In this document: piece after piece, positions 15,379 through 23,302 of the stretch
Layout: each line of letters begins with the position of its first letter
Position numbering within the stretch: the first letter of the stretch is position 1
NCBI GenBank assembly: GCA_002162955.1
Contig: MABD01000024.1
Coordinates: forward strand, 1 to 64,000
Length of the DNA stretch: 64,000 bases
Origin: Gammaproteobacteria bacterium 45_16_T64
Lineage (GTDB): Bacteria > Pseudomonadota > Gammaproteobacteria > Pseudomonadales > Ketobacteraceae
Direction of reading: 5' to 3'
Position numbers and translations under genes: made by a program
Notes under the pieces: model-generated
What the model saw: only the letters and a program-made list of their open reading frames with translations
The model's database searches: none
Told to the model about the DNA's origin: nothing

Positions 15379-16293
15379 ATGAAAATTAACGATCTTCAGG
15401 CACTTATAACTGATACAAATAGCATCTCCCTGTCCAATAGCATAGAACTCTATAGAAGCGCTAAACCAGGGTTGCCTCTATTGGTGATAGATTCCCCTCT
15501 ATGTAATGCTGTTTTATCCCCCTATGGTGCTCAGTTGTTAGAATTTAAAAGTAAAGGCAAAGCGCCATTGCTTTGGCTTAGCCCTAAAGCTGTCTTTGAA
15601 CAAGGCGTTCCCATTAGAGGCGGTATCCCTATTTGTGCTCCATGGTTTGGACCTCACCCTACGGACAGTCATAAGCCTAATCATGGTTTTTTACGTAATA
15701 ATCATTGGGCTGTAGAAAGCGTCGAAGAATTTTCAAACGGTGAGGTGAAATTGGATTTTTTATTCGATACCCAAAATACTGAAACGAAAACCTATGATTA
15801 TTACTTTCAGATAAAGCTTTCTATGACGCTAGGGGAGTCAGTCAAGCTAGCCTTAACCGTAGTAAATGTTGGTGATGCTGAAATGCCTTTTAGTTGGGCT
15901 TTCCACACTTACTTCGCCATCAATAATCTAGATGCTACCCGTGTGACGGGATTAACAGGGGAGGAGTATCTAGACCAAACAAAAGCACTGTCTACCTGCT
16001 CTCAGGTCGATGACATTACTTTCACAAATGAAGTTGATAGAGTCTATCAAGAAGTCGGTGAGGAGCAGTCCATTCGATGCGATCGAGAAGGGACTGTAAT
16101 CGCCAACATTAAGGGACATAGCTGTCCATCTGCTATTGTTTGGAATCCTCAAACGGAACTTGCAGCAAAGATGAAAGATATAGGTCCTAATGGTCATCTG
16201 CAATTTGTTTGTGTTGAACGCGGTGCTGTTTTTAACGATATCTGGCGCATTAAACCGATGAGTTCGATGACTGCAGGACTGATACTTCAATGA
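15379..16293 (+). CDS. D-hexose-6-phosphate mutarotase (YeaD / aldose-1-epimerase family)
   Basis: This 304-residue protein has the galactose-mutarotase fold. It shows VPIRGGIPICAPWFGPHP, then NHGFLRNNHW with an active-site His near residue 100, FSWAFHTYFA with a second His near 175, and FVCVERGAVF with the catalytic Glu near 280. The family interconverts alpha and beta anomers of glucose-6-phosphate in the cytoplasm. ATG at 15379 is preferred over 15358 because acagga lies just upstream. It marks the return of an ordinary metabolic gene inside the island, directly after an IS remnant. Confidence 0.85.
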   Translation: MKINDLQALITDTNSISLSNSIELYRSAKPGLPLLVIDSPLCNAVLSPYGAQLLEFKSKGKAPLLWLSPKAVFEQGVPIRGGIPICAPWFGPHPTDSHKPNHGFLRNNHWAVESVEEFSNGEVKLDFLFDTQNTETKTYDYYFQIKLSMTLGESVKLALTVVNVGDAEMPFSWAFHTYFAINNLDATRVTGLTGEEYLDQTKALSTCSQVDDITFTNEVDRVYQEVGEEQSIRCDREGTVIANIKGHSCPSAIVWNPQTELAAKMKDIGPNGHLQFVCVERGAVFNDIWRIKPMSSMTAGLILQ

Positions 16294-16320
16294 TGACTTT
16301 ACACTAAGAAAAATTAGATT

Positions 16321-16458
16321 GGAGACCACCTGGTTCGTAGCCAGGTACTCTGATGTGGAAGGGCAGGGGTTAGAACCCTGTATTAGCAATATGGTGTCGC
16401 GAGACGGAGATTGGTTCAATTGGTTTGAGCTTTCCTGTTCGTGATGCCATTCATCTCC
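16321..16458 (+). other. tRNA-like relic sequences (not a functional tRNA)
   Basis: CCTGG-TTCGTAG-CCAGG (16329-16345) is a 5-bp stem with a 7-base loop that would carry anticodon CGT. CAGGG-GTTAGAA-CCCTG (16364-16380) is a T-arm-like hairpin. No D arm or pairing acceptor precedes them. Just downstream, GGAGAT (16406-16411) and ATCTCC (16453-16458) can pair around a stretch resembling a D arm (ggttcaattggtttgagc). The pieces do not assemble into one cloverleaf, so at most they are decayed tRNA fragments. Confidence 0.25.
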
Positions 16459-16493
16459 CCCCTATTCATATCTAGAAGAAGTGGAACCGTAGG

Positions 16494-17939
16494 ATGTCAG
16501 CAGAAGAGAAATTTCACGTCTATATTACTGGTGAGGCCATAGATGGCCACGAGCTTTCGGCTGCTCAGGAATTATTTGCTGAAAAGTTTAAGCTGACTAC
16601 CGAGAAGGTAGATAGCGTATTCGATTCTTCAATGCCATTACGTGTTAAGAGAGGTGTTGATTTTAAGATTGCCACTGCCTATAGAAAGGCTATTCTTGCA
16701 ATGGGATTAGATAGTCATATAGAGCCTGTCGTAGCTTTAAAGGCTAATTCATTGGTATCGACTCCTCAGATAACGACCGAATCACAGTCTTACGCTACTA
16801 TTGTCAATCCGAAAGAGACTTCAGGTACCGCTACAGAAATCCTATATGACGCACCTAATACGGTATTGTCGCAGGAGAGCGGTGGCGTAAGTATGGGCGG
16901 ATGGCTTAAGTGTTTTCAAGTGATTAATGTGCTATCTCTAGTATTAACAACATTACTATTTTTTGCTGGTCTATTTCTGACGGTGATGGAAGGCCTTGAT
17001 CAGGAGGGTGCGGAAGCTATATTGGTTGACTTCGTTGGCTCACTTCCTGTTGTTGTTTTTTGCGTGTTAATTCTTAGGATATTAAGTAACAGAAGTGAGG
17101 AGGTTCCTCGCAGAGTATCGAGATATCTAAATTTCAAGTTTCTGACAACAATCGGCGTATTTTGGTTGCTATCAGTATTCTATTACTCAGACATTGAGCA
17201 GCCAATGGAGGTTGTTTTGGGTAGGAGTATTGGGTTGCTGTTGACCATGGTGTATTGTTGGATATGGATGTTCTACTTTAAACGATCTAAACGAGTCAAA
17301 GAATATTATAGTGTTGATGGTCGTTATCATGAGAATGCAGGTGCTGAATGTGCTAGTGGAAATGATGTAGGTGTCTATAGCCAACCGTCAAATGAGTTGT
17401 CGTCTACCGGAAAAGAAAGAGAATTTAGGATTCCTATTGTTGCATTTATATCCCCTGTAATAATGGTATTGATTTATGCTGGGTATGTGGTTGCCTCATC
17501 TACAGGGAATGACGGAATTTTCGATAGCCTTAAGCCGGTATCGTTTAATGTGTTTCTTTTTTGTGAGTTGGCTTTGCTGGCCATTATTGTTTATAGCAAG
17601 AAGCAGTTAGACGATTTTTTGAAGTTGTATCCTGTTATAAATGATCGAGAATCATTGGTGGTGTTAAGAGCGGTTTTAAAGAACAATAGCTTTTCTGCAG
17701 TGCTTTTGATGTTCTTCTTGGGGCTTGGGGCGCTCACGTCAATTGTTACAATCGCTAATGCTACAGATTCTGAAGGAATCATTGTTTCGGGATTATGCCT
17801 TTTGGCAATGGGGTTTATGGCATGGTATACCCCTTATGAGCAGAAAGTGAAGCAACTAAAATGTACTAATGAGTCACTAGAGAAAGAGCTGGTTGTTATA
17901 TTGGGTAAATGGGGCAACAAAGTAATTGCTAAGCGTTAG
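16494..17939 (+). CDS. Multi-pass membrane protein with DUF2569-like first half
   Basis: This 481-residue protein starts with a soluble segment of about 75 residues (FHVYITGEAIDGHELSAAQE) followed by a linker. About eight predicted membrane helices follow at roughly 145-165, 178-195, 217-233, 243-263, 308-330, 350-366, 398-420 and 424-440. The first four, beginning GWLKCFQVINVLSL and ending WMFYFKRSKRVKEYY, fit DUF2569 (the -SKRVK- end is characteristic). The second four look like a separate module. Role unknown. A tiny membrane-protein gene follows after 67 bases. Confidence 0.6.
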   Translation: MSAEEKFHVYITGEAIDGHELSAAQELFAEKFKLTTEKVDSVFDSSMPLRVKRGVDFKIATAYRKAILAMGLDSHIEPVVALKANSLVSTPQITTESQSYATIVNPKETSGTATEILYDAPNTVLSQESGGVSMGGWLKCFQVINVLSLVLTTLLFFAGLFLTVMEGLDQEGAEAILVDFVGSLPVVVFCVLILRILSNRSEEVPRRVSRYLNFKFLTTIGVFWLLSVFYYSDIEQPMEVVLGRSIGLLLTMVYCWIWMFYFKRSKRVKEYYSVDGRYHENAGAECASGNDVGVYSQPSNELSSTGKEREFRIPIVAFISPVIMVLIYAGYVVASSTGNDGIFDSLKPVSFNVFLFCELALLAIIVYSKKQLDDFLKLYPVINDRESLVVLRAVLKNNSFSAVLLMFFLGLGALTSIVTIANATDSEGIIVSGLCLLAMGFMAWYTPYEQKVKQLKCTNESLEKELVVILGKWGNKVIAKR

Positions 17940-18006
17940 TTTGCATGCTGATGTATTCAGCATCATTATGGAATGCCTCTTAGGGCAAAAGATAAGGAGA
18001 ATCACG

Positions 18007-18135
18007 ATGTTTATGGTTCGTTTGGTAATAGCTCTAGTATTGTTCTTTGTATTGAGTTCCTACATCTTTACGCCTGTAGCGATAGGCCTGTGTATGGCAA
18101 TCTTTATTTATATGAATCACGAGCAGATACCGTGA
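18007..18135 (+). CDS. Small single- or two-helix membrane protein (42 aa)
   Basis: This 42-residue frame begins at ATG 18007, preceded by aaggag (17994-17999) at ideal spacing. The product is almost wholly hydrophobic (VRLVIALVLFFVLSSYIF, then PVAIGLCMAIFIYM) and ends in the hydrophilic NHEQIP. One long or two short membrane helices are expected. Longer overlapping frames lack such a ribosome-binding site. Following the multi-pass membrane protein, it could be an accessory subunit, but no family is recognised. Confidence 0.55.
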   Translation: MFMVRLVIALVLFFVLSSYIFTPVAIGLCMAIFIYMNHEQIP

Positions 18136-18156
18136 GGGTGAGATTTGTTATTTTGA

Positions 18157-18507
18157 TTAGTAAAACATGGAGAGGTTAAGCGTGACGCTATCTCCTAGCC
18201 AATAGGCGTAATCAGTATGGTCTTTTAGGTCGTTGTCTGTAAGTGCGTGTACGAGCACTGTAAGGCCGTTTCGTTTTTTGTCAATCCATGGAATGAATTC
18301 GTCGAAGTGTTTGCTGGCGAAGGTTATTTGGCAGCTCCATTCAGGGTGAGGCCCAACAGGCTTTTGATGGACTCTCCCTATCTTTAGCCCAAAGAGGCTG
18401 CCTGCTTCTTCACATAAATTTGAGGCAAACTCCAATGTGTCTCTGTCGAAATACACATGAGCGTGATAGCCCTTGTGTATGTTTATTGGGCGTTTGGTTT
18501 CAGTCAT
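18157..18507 (-). CDS. DOPA 4,5-dioxygenase family protein
   Basis: This 116-residue protein contains GYHAHVYFDRDTLEFA near the N-terminus, VGPHPEWSCQITF in the middle and LTVLVHALTDNDLKDHTDYA near the end, the conserved histidine-bearing blocks of the small DOPA 4,5-extradiol dioxygenase family. Bacterial members are uncharacterised in most species and may act on catechols. Size matches the family. It lies on the opposite strand to its neighbours, with a 21-base gap to the preceding small membrane-protein gene. Confidence 0.8.
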   Translation of the reverse strand: MTETKRPINIHKGYHAHVYFDRDTLEFASNLCEEAGSLFGLKIGRVHQKPVGPHPEWSCQITFASKHFDEFIPWIDKKRNGLTVLVHALTDNDLKDHTDYAYWLGDSVTLNLSMFY

Positions 18508-18816
18508 CTATACAGTGCTCTCATCTAGGGTTTTACGTTGTTTCATCGGAATGCGCTCTGACTTTGCCAGAGAATAAGGGCAGGTTCCAGCCGTAGAATC
18601 GATATTTTTTCTTCATATCATCATTCCAATACCGCTAACTTAACTGTGATGATTCTCAAATAGCAGCTAGGTTGTTGTTGGCCTTTAGATATCAGGCTAG
18701 CGTTGAGTATGTGACAATATTAAATATGGATCCGTCTGGATCAATTGAGCCCTTGACCTATACTCCAATTTCCAACTCTCGCGATGTGCGTGCGCGGTTT
18801 CTACTAAGGATTAAAA
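18508..18816. other. Gene-free spacer of 309 bases
   Basis: No convincing coding sequence is seen. One frame is open from about 18640 to 18835 and includes MDPSGSIEP, but it has no start with a ribosome-binding site and no recognisable homology. The right end carries aagga a few bases before the lipoprotein ATG at 18817. Confidence 0.4.
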
Positions 18817-19068
18817 ATGAAAACACATAAATTATTACGTTATATTATTGCGTTGGTACTTGGAGCCGCGTTTATTCAGGGCTGTAGCCGGTATGACCCT
18901 GTACCAGTAAGTGACTGTAGTAAGGTGGTGCGTCATGCGCAGAAAGTGCTTGGCGACCTAGCCCCGAGTCATAAGGAGATGATGACAGATTGTAAAGCGG
19001 CATCGGATAATGATCGCGGGTGTATCATGGCGTCCAGTAAAAAGGGTGAAGTTGCCCAGTGTTTCTGA
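18817..19068 (+). CDS. Small cysteine-rich lipoprotein
   Basis: This 83-residue protein has a charged start (KTHKLLRY), a hydrophobic core and a lipobox ending IQGC (Cys about residue 23), so it should be lipid-anchored. The mature part of about 60 residues has four further Cys residues (SDCSK, TDCKA, RGCIM, AQCF), suggesting two disulfides in the periplasm. SD aagga precedes the ATG. It lies upstream of the second three-helix membrane protein, as the lipoprotein at 3035 lies upstream of the first, but the two lipoproteins do not look alike. Function unknown. Confidence 0.65.
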   Translation: MKTHKLLRYIIALVLGAAFIQGCSRYDPVPVSDCSKVVRHAQKVLGDLAPSHKEMMTDCKAASDNDRGCIMASSKKGEVAQCF

Positions 19069-19217
19069 CGGTGTATTGAACAAAATATCAGCAGCAAGGT
19101 GGTAGGGTTTAAGTTTTTGGATCAGCGCTGTGAACTTGAAACCTGCCAAACTTTGCTCGGGTTGTTGTTGGCTGAATGGTGATAGTAAGTGATAATATGT
19201 GGACCTTAAAACAGCGG

Positions 19218-19619
19218 ATGTTAGTAATGAGTAATGACGTATATAAGGCCCCACAGTCCCTACTGGATGATGTTAGCGATACTACGGATCAAACCACAGA
19301 GATTCGATCTTTTATTACCGTGATTCTATTGTTTATCGTTAACATAATGATGGCGATAAGTGCATGGTATTTGGGGAAGAGCGGATACACAGAAGAAGTC
19401 TACTATCAGGTAGGGGGAGGATTTTGGCTCGCGATGCTTTTGTTGTACGCTATTGTAGCGGGCATCTTTGCAAAAAACGTGGGTAAGCGTGGTATGTTAT
19501 GGGGGGCGATGATTCTATTATTTCAACCAGTAAGCCTGTTTGTCAGTTTTATTCTGATTATTGGTATAGGTCGTAATCGAAAATGGTTCAGGGCTGGTAT
19601 CGATAAGGGGATAGATTGA
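19218..19619 (+). CDS. Three-helix membrane protein of unknown function, paralogue 2
   Basis: From ATG 19218 this is a 133-residue protein paralogous to 3526-3915: the start (MLVMSNDVYKAPQS), a Gln-rich polar segment, the three membrane helices, the conserved GKRGMLWGAMILL and the SLFVSFILII-GR-KWF end all correspond. Upstream DNA is also similar around the start (ggatgttagtaatgag). An in-frame ATG at 19176 exists but lies outside the conserved region. The family is unrecognised. It ends 9 bases before the convergent AraC gene. Confidence 0.65.
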   Translation: MLVMSNDVYKAPQSLLDDVSDTTDQTTEIRSFITVILLFIVNIMMAISAWYLGKSGYTEEVYYQVGGGFWLAMLLLYAIVAGIFAKNVGKRGMLWGAMILLFQPVSLFVSFILIIGIGRNRKWFRAGIDKGID

Positions 19620-19628
19620 AAGCTAATA

Positions 19629-20618
19629 CTACTGAAACCTTCCTGGTGTTTTCCCAGTCCATTGTTTAAATGCTCGGGAAAAGGCACTCTGTTCGGAGTA
19701 CCCAAGTAGGAAGCTTATTTCAATAATAGATAATTGCTTTTCACGTAGATATTGGATCGCTAGTTCCTGACGTGTTCTTTGTAATAATTCACCAAAATTA
19801 AAACCCCGATCTTTCAAACGTCGATGTAGTGTTCTACTCGATATATTCAGCGTATCGGATATTGTGTCTAACGATGGCGTGCCATTGTGTAGGCATTTAA
19901 TTATCGTTTTTCTCAGTGCAATATCAAATTCGCTTTTATTAGGAAGTGCTCTTAGCAGCGCTTCGGCTTGTTGATCTAATAGAGTCACAAGCGTTGGGTT
20001 ACGATCGCTGATGGTATTAGTCAACAAATCGACAGTAAGCTCCACAAAAACCTGAGGCTGATCATAGTCAATATTGCTCCCTAACGATGGTTCGTACATG
20101 GGAGCATAGGCAGGGGCAGAGTGCATGAAGCCAACGTTGAAAGGCGTTAGGTGCTCTTTTCCGGATAGGTGTTTAGAGAGTCTGAGTAGGCCTACAAGAA
20201 GAATCTCATCGGATTTCTGTGTATCAAAGACTTCTTCGTGTTCTCTACTCCAGCAGAAGCGATATTTATCACCGACAATTGAAATTTCACCTGCGCCCTC
20301 ATACAGTAATTGCTGATATCGAGCGAAACGGGCAAAGGCTTCTGCAAGGGTCCCACAGCTCAGTGCTAGGTGCCCTAATACCCCGCAGAAAGCGGGTTCC
20401 ATCAGCTCTCCAATATCGATTCCAATACAGGGATTGTTTGTCATTTCACCGAGCTGACTGATGTAGCCGCACCACCGTTCATAGCCTAATCGAGTGTTAG
20501 GGTTCTTTTGACATCGAGTGAGCTCTCGTTGAATCTCGGGGGCGTTAATCGAGTGATGTTCGATGTACTTTAATAAAAGACCGGATAGGTCATTGGCGAT
20601 AGTAGGGATTGTGGACAT
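19629..20618 (-). CDS. AraC-family regulator with arabinose-binding-like N-terminal domain
   Basis: This 329-residue protein (from the Met at 20618) has an N-terminal domain of the OruR/ArgR-like Arabinose_bd type: MTNNPCIGIDIGELMEP, CGVLGHLALSCGTLAEAFAR, FARYQQLLYEG. Its C-terminal AraC HTH is around residues 235-325 (LDTISDTLNISSRTLHRRLK, then ISFLLGYSEQSAFSRAFKQW). Such regulators usually sense amino acids, lipids or aromatic compounds. A further in-frame ATG at 20669 is possible but lacks a ribosome-binding site. It is divergent from the hydrolase at 20738 across about 120 bases, so control of the hydrolase-desaturase pair is likely. Confidence 0.9.
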   Translation of the reverse strand: MSTIPTIANDLSGLLLKYIEHHSINAPEIQRELTRCQKNPNTRLGYERWCGYISQLGEMTNNPCIGIDIGELMEPAFCGVLGHLALSCGTLAEAFARFARYQQLLYEGAGEISIVGDKYRFCWSREHEEVFDTQKSDEILLVGLLRLSKHLSGKEHLTPFNVGFMHSAPAYAPMYEPSLGSNIDYDQPQVFVELTVDLLTNTISDRNPTLVTLLDQQAEALLRALPNKSEFDIALRKTIIKCLHNGTPSLDTISDTLNISSRTLHRRLKDRGFNFGELLQRTRQELAIQYLREKQLSIIEISFLLGYSEQSAFSRAFKQWTGKTPGRFQ

Positions 20619-20737
20619 TTTCGTATTATTGCGAAGGTGGCGAGATATGTCAAAACAGGTTGTGTTCATGTCCGTATATTACTGCTGAGGTGATCGGTGC
20701 TTTGCTAGTGCCAGCGTGTACACAACAGGTGGGTAAG

Positions 20738-21703
20738 ATGAATACTTTGCTTCGAGGTCAAATTTTTCTTTTTGTGGTGCTTTCTTTCGTTGGTGGCGGG
20801 AACGCAGCGTATGCGTCTATCGGAAAATGGTTATATGAATCCAATCATAGCATTGAAGTGTTTGTCGCCGGGCTTGATGAGAACACCGCTACCGTCGATG
20901 GGGAAGGCTGGCTCTATTATGTTAAAAATGACGCCAAGAAAGGGGCTAAACATAAAAGTTGTACGGTACTAATTCACGGCTTTGCTGCTGAAGCATCACA
21001 TTGGCTACGATTTGTGAGCAAGCTAAAGCATGATCAATGTGTGATTGTGCCGGATCTGCCGGGTTTTGGTCGTAGCTCGTTCGTTGCGGCAGGAAAATAT
21101 TCGATTGTTGAACAAGTAAAACGTTTGCAGCGGTTTTTAACACAGTTGCAATTAGCGAGTACCTATCATTTTGTGGGCTCCTCTATGGGGGGGCAAATTG
21201 CCGGTATGTATGCTGTAAAATTTCCTGAAGATGTGGCCTCGTTAGTGCTAATTAATGCCGGTGGAGTACTTTCTCCAGCAAAGAGCGATATGGACCTGCA
21301 ATTGGAAAAAACCGGGAAATCGATATTTGACGTAGAAAGCACTGACGAATATCGAGCGATGTTCAATATGACGATGAGTGATCCGCCTTGGATGCCCGAT
21401 GTTGTGATGGAACATTTGAGCAAGAGCGCAATTGAAAGAAACAAAAGGAATCGTGCTATTTTTCAACAAGTGTACCAGCAAGATTTACTTGATGATCACT
21501 TGAATAAAATCGTTACGCCCACGTTGATTTTGTGGGGGGCTGAAGATCGGTTGTTGCACTCGAGTATGGCTAACGTTTTTCACAAAGGTATTGTTGGTTC
21601 TACCCTCATTGTGATACCCGACCTTGGGCATTTGCCTTTCCTGGAGCAACCTGGTGATACTGCACAGTTATTTGACCGTTTTATCGCTGATTTACTTAAG
21701 TAG
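20738..21703 (+). CDS. Exported alpha/beta hydrolase
   Basis: This 321-residue protein starts with a signal peptide (LLRGQIFLFVVLSFVGGG, cleavage after about residue 25). It has the alpha/beta-hydrolase landmarks: VLIHGFAAEASHW oxyanion loop, IVPDLPGFGRSS, nucleophile elbow GSSMGG, and late LWGAEDRL and LGHLPFLEQP, supplying Ser, Asp and His of the triad. Lipase or esterase activity in the periplasm is likely. ATG 20738 is chosen because aggtggg lies just upstream and the signal peptide begins there. It is followed after 41 bases by the sterol-desaturase-like gene in the same direction. Confidence 0.85.
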   Translation: MNTLLRGQIFLFVVLSFVGGGNAAYASIGKWLYESNHSIEVFVAGLDENTATVDGEGWLYYVKNDAKKGAKHKSCTVLIHGFAAEASHWLRFVSKLKHDQCVIVPDLPGFGRSSFVAAGKYSIVEQVKRLQRFLTQLQLASTYHFVGSSMGGQIAGMYAVKFPEDVASLVLINAGGVLSPAKSDMDLQLEKTGKSIFDVESTDEYRAMFNMTMSDPPWMPDVVMEHLSKSAIERNKRNRAIFQQVYQQDLLDDHLNKIVTPTLILWGAEDRLLHSSMANVFHKGIVGSTLIVIPDLGHLPFLEQPGDTAQLFDRFIADLLK

Positions 21704-21744
21704 GTATTCGCTAGGCACCTCAAACCCCCGTCAATGATGAGTGA

Positions 21745-23061
21745 ATGAAGATTATGATTAAACACAATAGCTGGTTGCATAGGGTTTTTGACGCGGAGAT
21801 CCCTGATGTTCCGGATAGATTTGGCAAGTTAGAACGACTCTTTCTTGTCAGTTTTATCGTTGTGTTTACGCTATCGTTCATTAGAACGTATCCGACAATA
21901 TTTCTCGGTTTTGGATTAGGTGACGAATACGATTGGTCATTGATATTATCGTTCTTTGAGTCGTTGGAATCACGCTCTCCGATTTTATTCTATGCAGGGT
22001 TAGCCATGCTTGTGGCGAATATTCTATTTCGTCTGCAGCTTTTTATTCGGGGGCAGTTCGCTTATCGAAGTAACGATCCGGATTTACCAATGAAAACCAT
22101 CGTGTTGTTTATGGTGGCGAATGCACTCAATATCGTTTTTGTCTTTATCGCAGGAGTGCTTCTAGGTCTGCTGTGTGTTGGGCTGGGGTTGGATTTTATG
22201 GCAGGGTTTAATGCGGTTGATAATCTATTCAGATTAGCGATTACCTATGCTGAAAATATACCTACGTTGGTGAAACTACCCCTTTTAGTCGCTTTTTTTG
22301 TTACGTATCTTATCCAGGGTTTTTTCCATTATTGGATTCACCGGCTGTGCCATATCAACCGTTTTCTTTGGCTCACGCTTCATCGATTTCATCATATGCC
22401 CCCAATATTGACGCCTGCAACGACCAATGTTGTTATTGTCTCGATTCCATTTTTTATCGGTATTGTATTTGTCAAAACACTTATATTCTCAGCGATATCG
22501 AAATTATTTTACGAGCAGAACCTTTTTATGGAAATGTTTTTCTTTCATCTGATTGTTACCTTTGCCGACCCCTATGGGCACCAGACCGCACTGTTTAGAG
22601 AAGGTGTCAAATCGAAATGGATATCCGCTCTTAGTTTCTTTTGTGGCAATGGGGTTTATCACTATCTCCATCATTCTCGTGATGCGGAAATTGTGGCATC
22701 AAATAAAACCAATCAGGTCAATATAGGTGGCGGTGTTGCCTATTTTTGGGATCACGTTTTTGGAACCTTTAAAGGCTTGCCGTCACCGTCTACCTCAGCA
22801 CCGAATGTGGGTCTGTGGGGTAATCCTGAGCTAACCCATAACCCGGTTCGCTTGCTGCTGTCGGGCTTAATGCAGATAGTTTATGAGGTTGTTTCTAATA
22901 AAGGGCTAACTACAAAAATCATGTGCGTTGTTGGGTCAGTGAATTATGCCCCCCCGATTACACGTAACTTTCATATAAAGGATCTTTCGCGACCTGGTGC
23001 AGATGTACAGAAACAGACAATATCCCTTGAGGGAAATAAGGGGGTAGATGTTAGTACTTGA
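21745..23061 (+). CDS. Sterol desaturase / fatty-acid hydroxylase superfamily membrane enzyme
   Basis: This 438-residue protein has several hydrophobic helices (about residues 30-50, 75-95, 115-145 and 175-195) and the histidine clusters of the di-iron family: FHYWIHRLCH (about 196-205), TLHRFHHMPP (about 210-219) and YHYLHHSRD (about 305-315). These bind two irons and hydroxylate or desaturate lipid substrates with O2. The N- and C-terminal extensions are longer than in minimal members. Starts at 21745 and 21754 are both possible. With the hydrolase upstream it suggests lipid or sterol modification under control of the divergent AraC protein. Confidence 0.85.
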   Translation: MKIMIKHNSWLHRVFDAEIPDVPDRFGKLERLFLVSFIVVFTLSFIRTYPTIFLGFGLGDEYDWSLILSFFESLESRSPILFYAGLAMLVANILFRLQLFIRGQFAYRSNDPDLPMKTIVLFMVANALNIVFVFIAGVLLGLLCVGLGLDFMAGFNAVDNLFRLAITYAENIPTLVKLPLLVAFFVTYLIQGFFHYWIHRLCHINRFLWLTLHRFHHMPPILTPATTNVVIVSIPFFIGIVFVKTLIFSAISKLFYEQNLFMEMFFFHLIVTFADPYGHQTALFREGVKSKWISALSFFCGNGVYHYLHHSRDAEIVASNKTNQVNIGGGVAYFWDHVFGTFKGLPSPSTSAPNVGLWGNPELTHNPVRLLLSGLMQIVYEVVSNKGLTTKIMCVVGSVNYAPPITRNFHIKDLSRPGADVQKQTISLEGNKGVDVST

Positions 23062-23095
23062 TTGGTACAAGTAGGCCCCTGATAGATTTCGTTCT

Positions 23096-23131
23096 CAAAA
23101 AGGAATGTTCGTGAGAATAAATGCCTTTTTG
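23096..23131 (+). terminator. Possible terminator after the desaturase gene
   Basis: CAAAAAGG (23096-23103) pairs with CCTTTTTG (23124-23131) with a loop of about 20 bases; a competing hairpin TTCTCA/TGAGAA overlaps it. It is 35 bases after the stop. The GC content of the stem is low, so activity is uncertain. Confidence 0.35.
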
Positions 23132-23302
23132 ATCGGGGACAAAGAAACAAACTGGATCTATGGTGCCATGTCTTTATCCCATATGCCTATCCAATACACT
23201 TATCGATAGCTCAGTCTATACTCACCGGAAGGCTTAAAAATCCAAGGTGCTATGGAGCATTTACGTAGTTGCTGCGTAAATATTACGATAAGGGTAAGTG
23301 CA

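Noticed and set aside
16321-16458. A functional tRNA gene (anticodon CGT) on the + strand
   Set aside because: The anticodon-arm and T-arm-like pieces exist but no D arm or acceptor stem aligns with them, and the T loop is off consensus.
18640-18835. Open frame containing MDPSG, resembling the RHS DPxG motif
   Set aside because: There is no start codon with a ribosome-binding site and no RHS core around it; a chance match is more likely.
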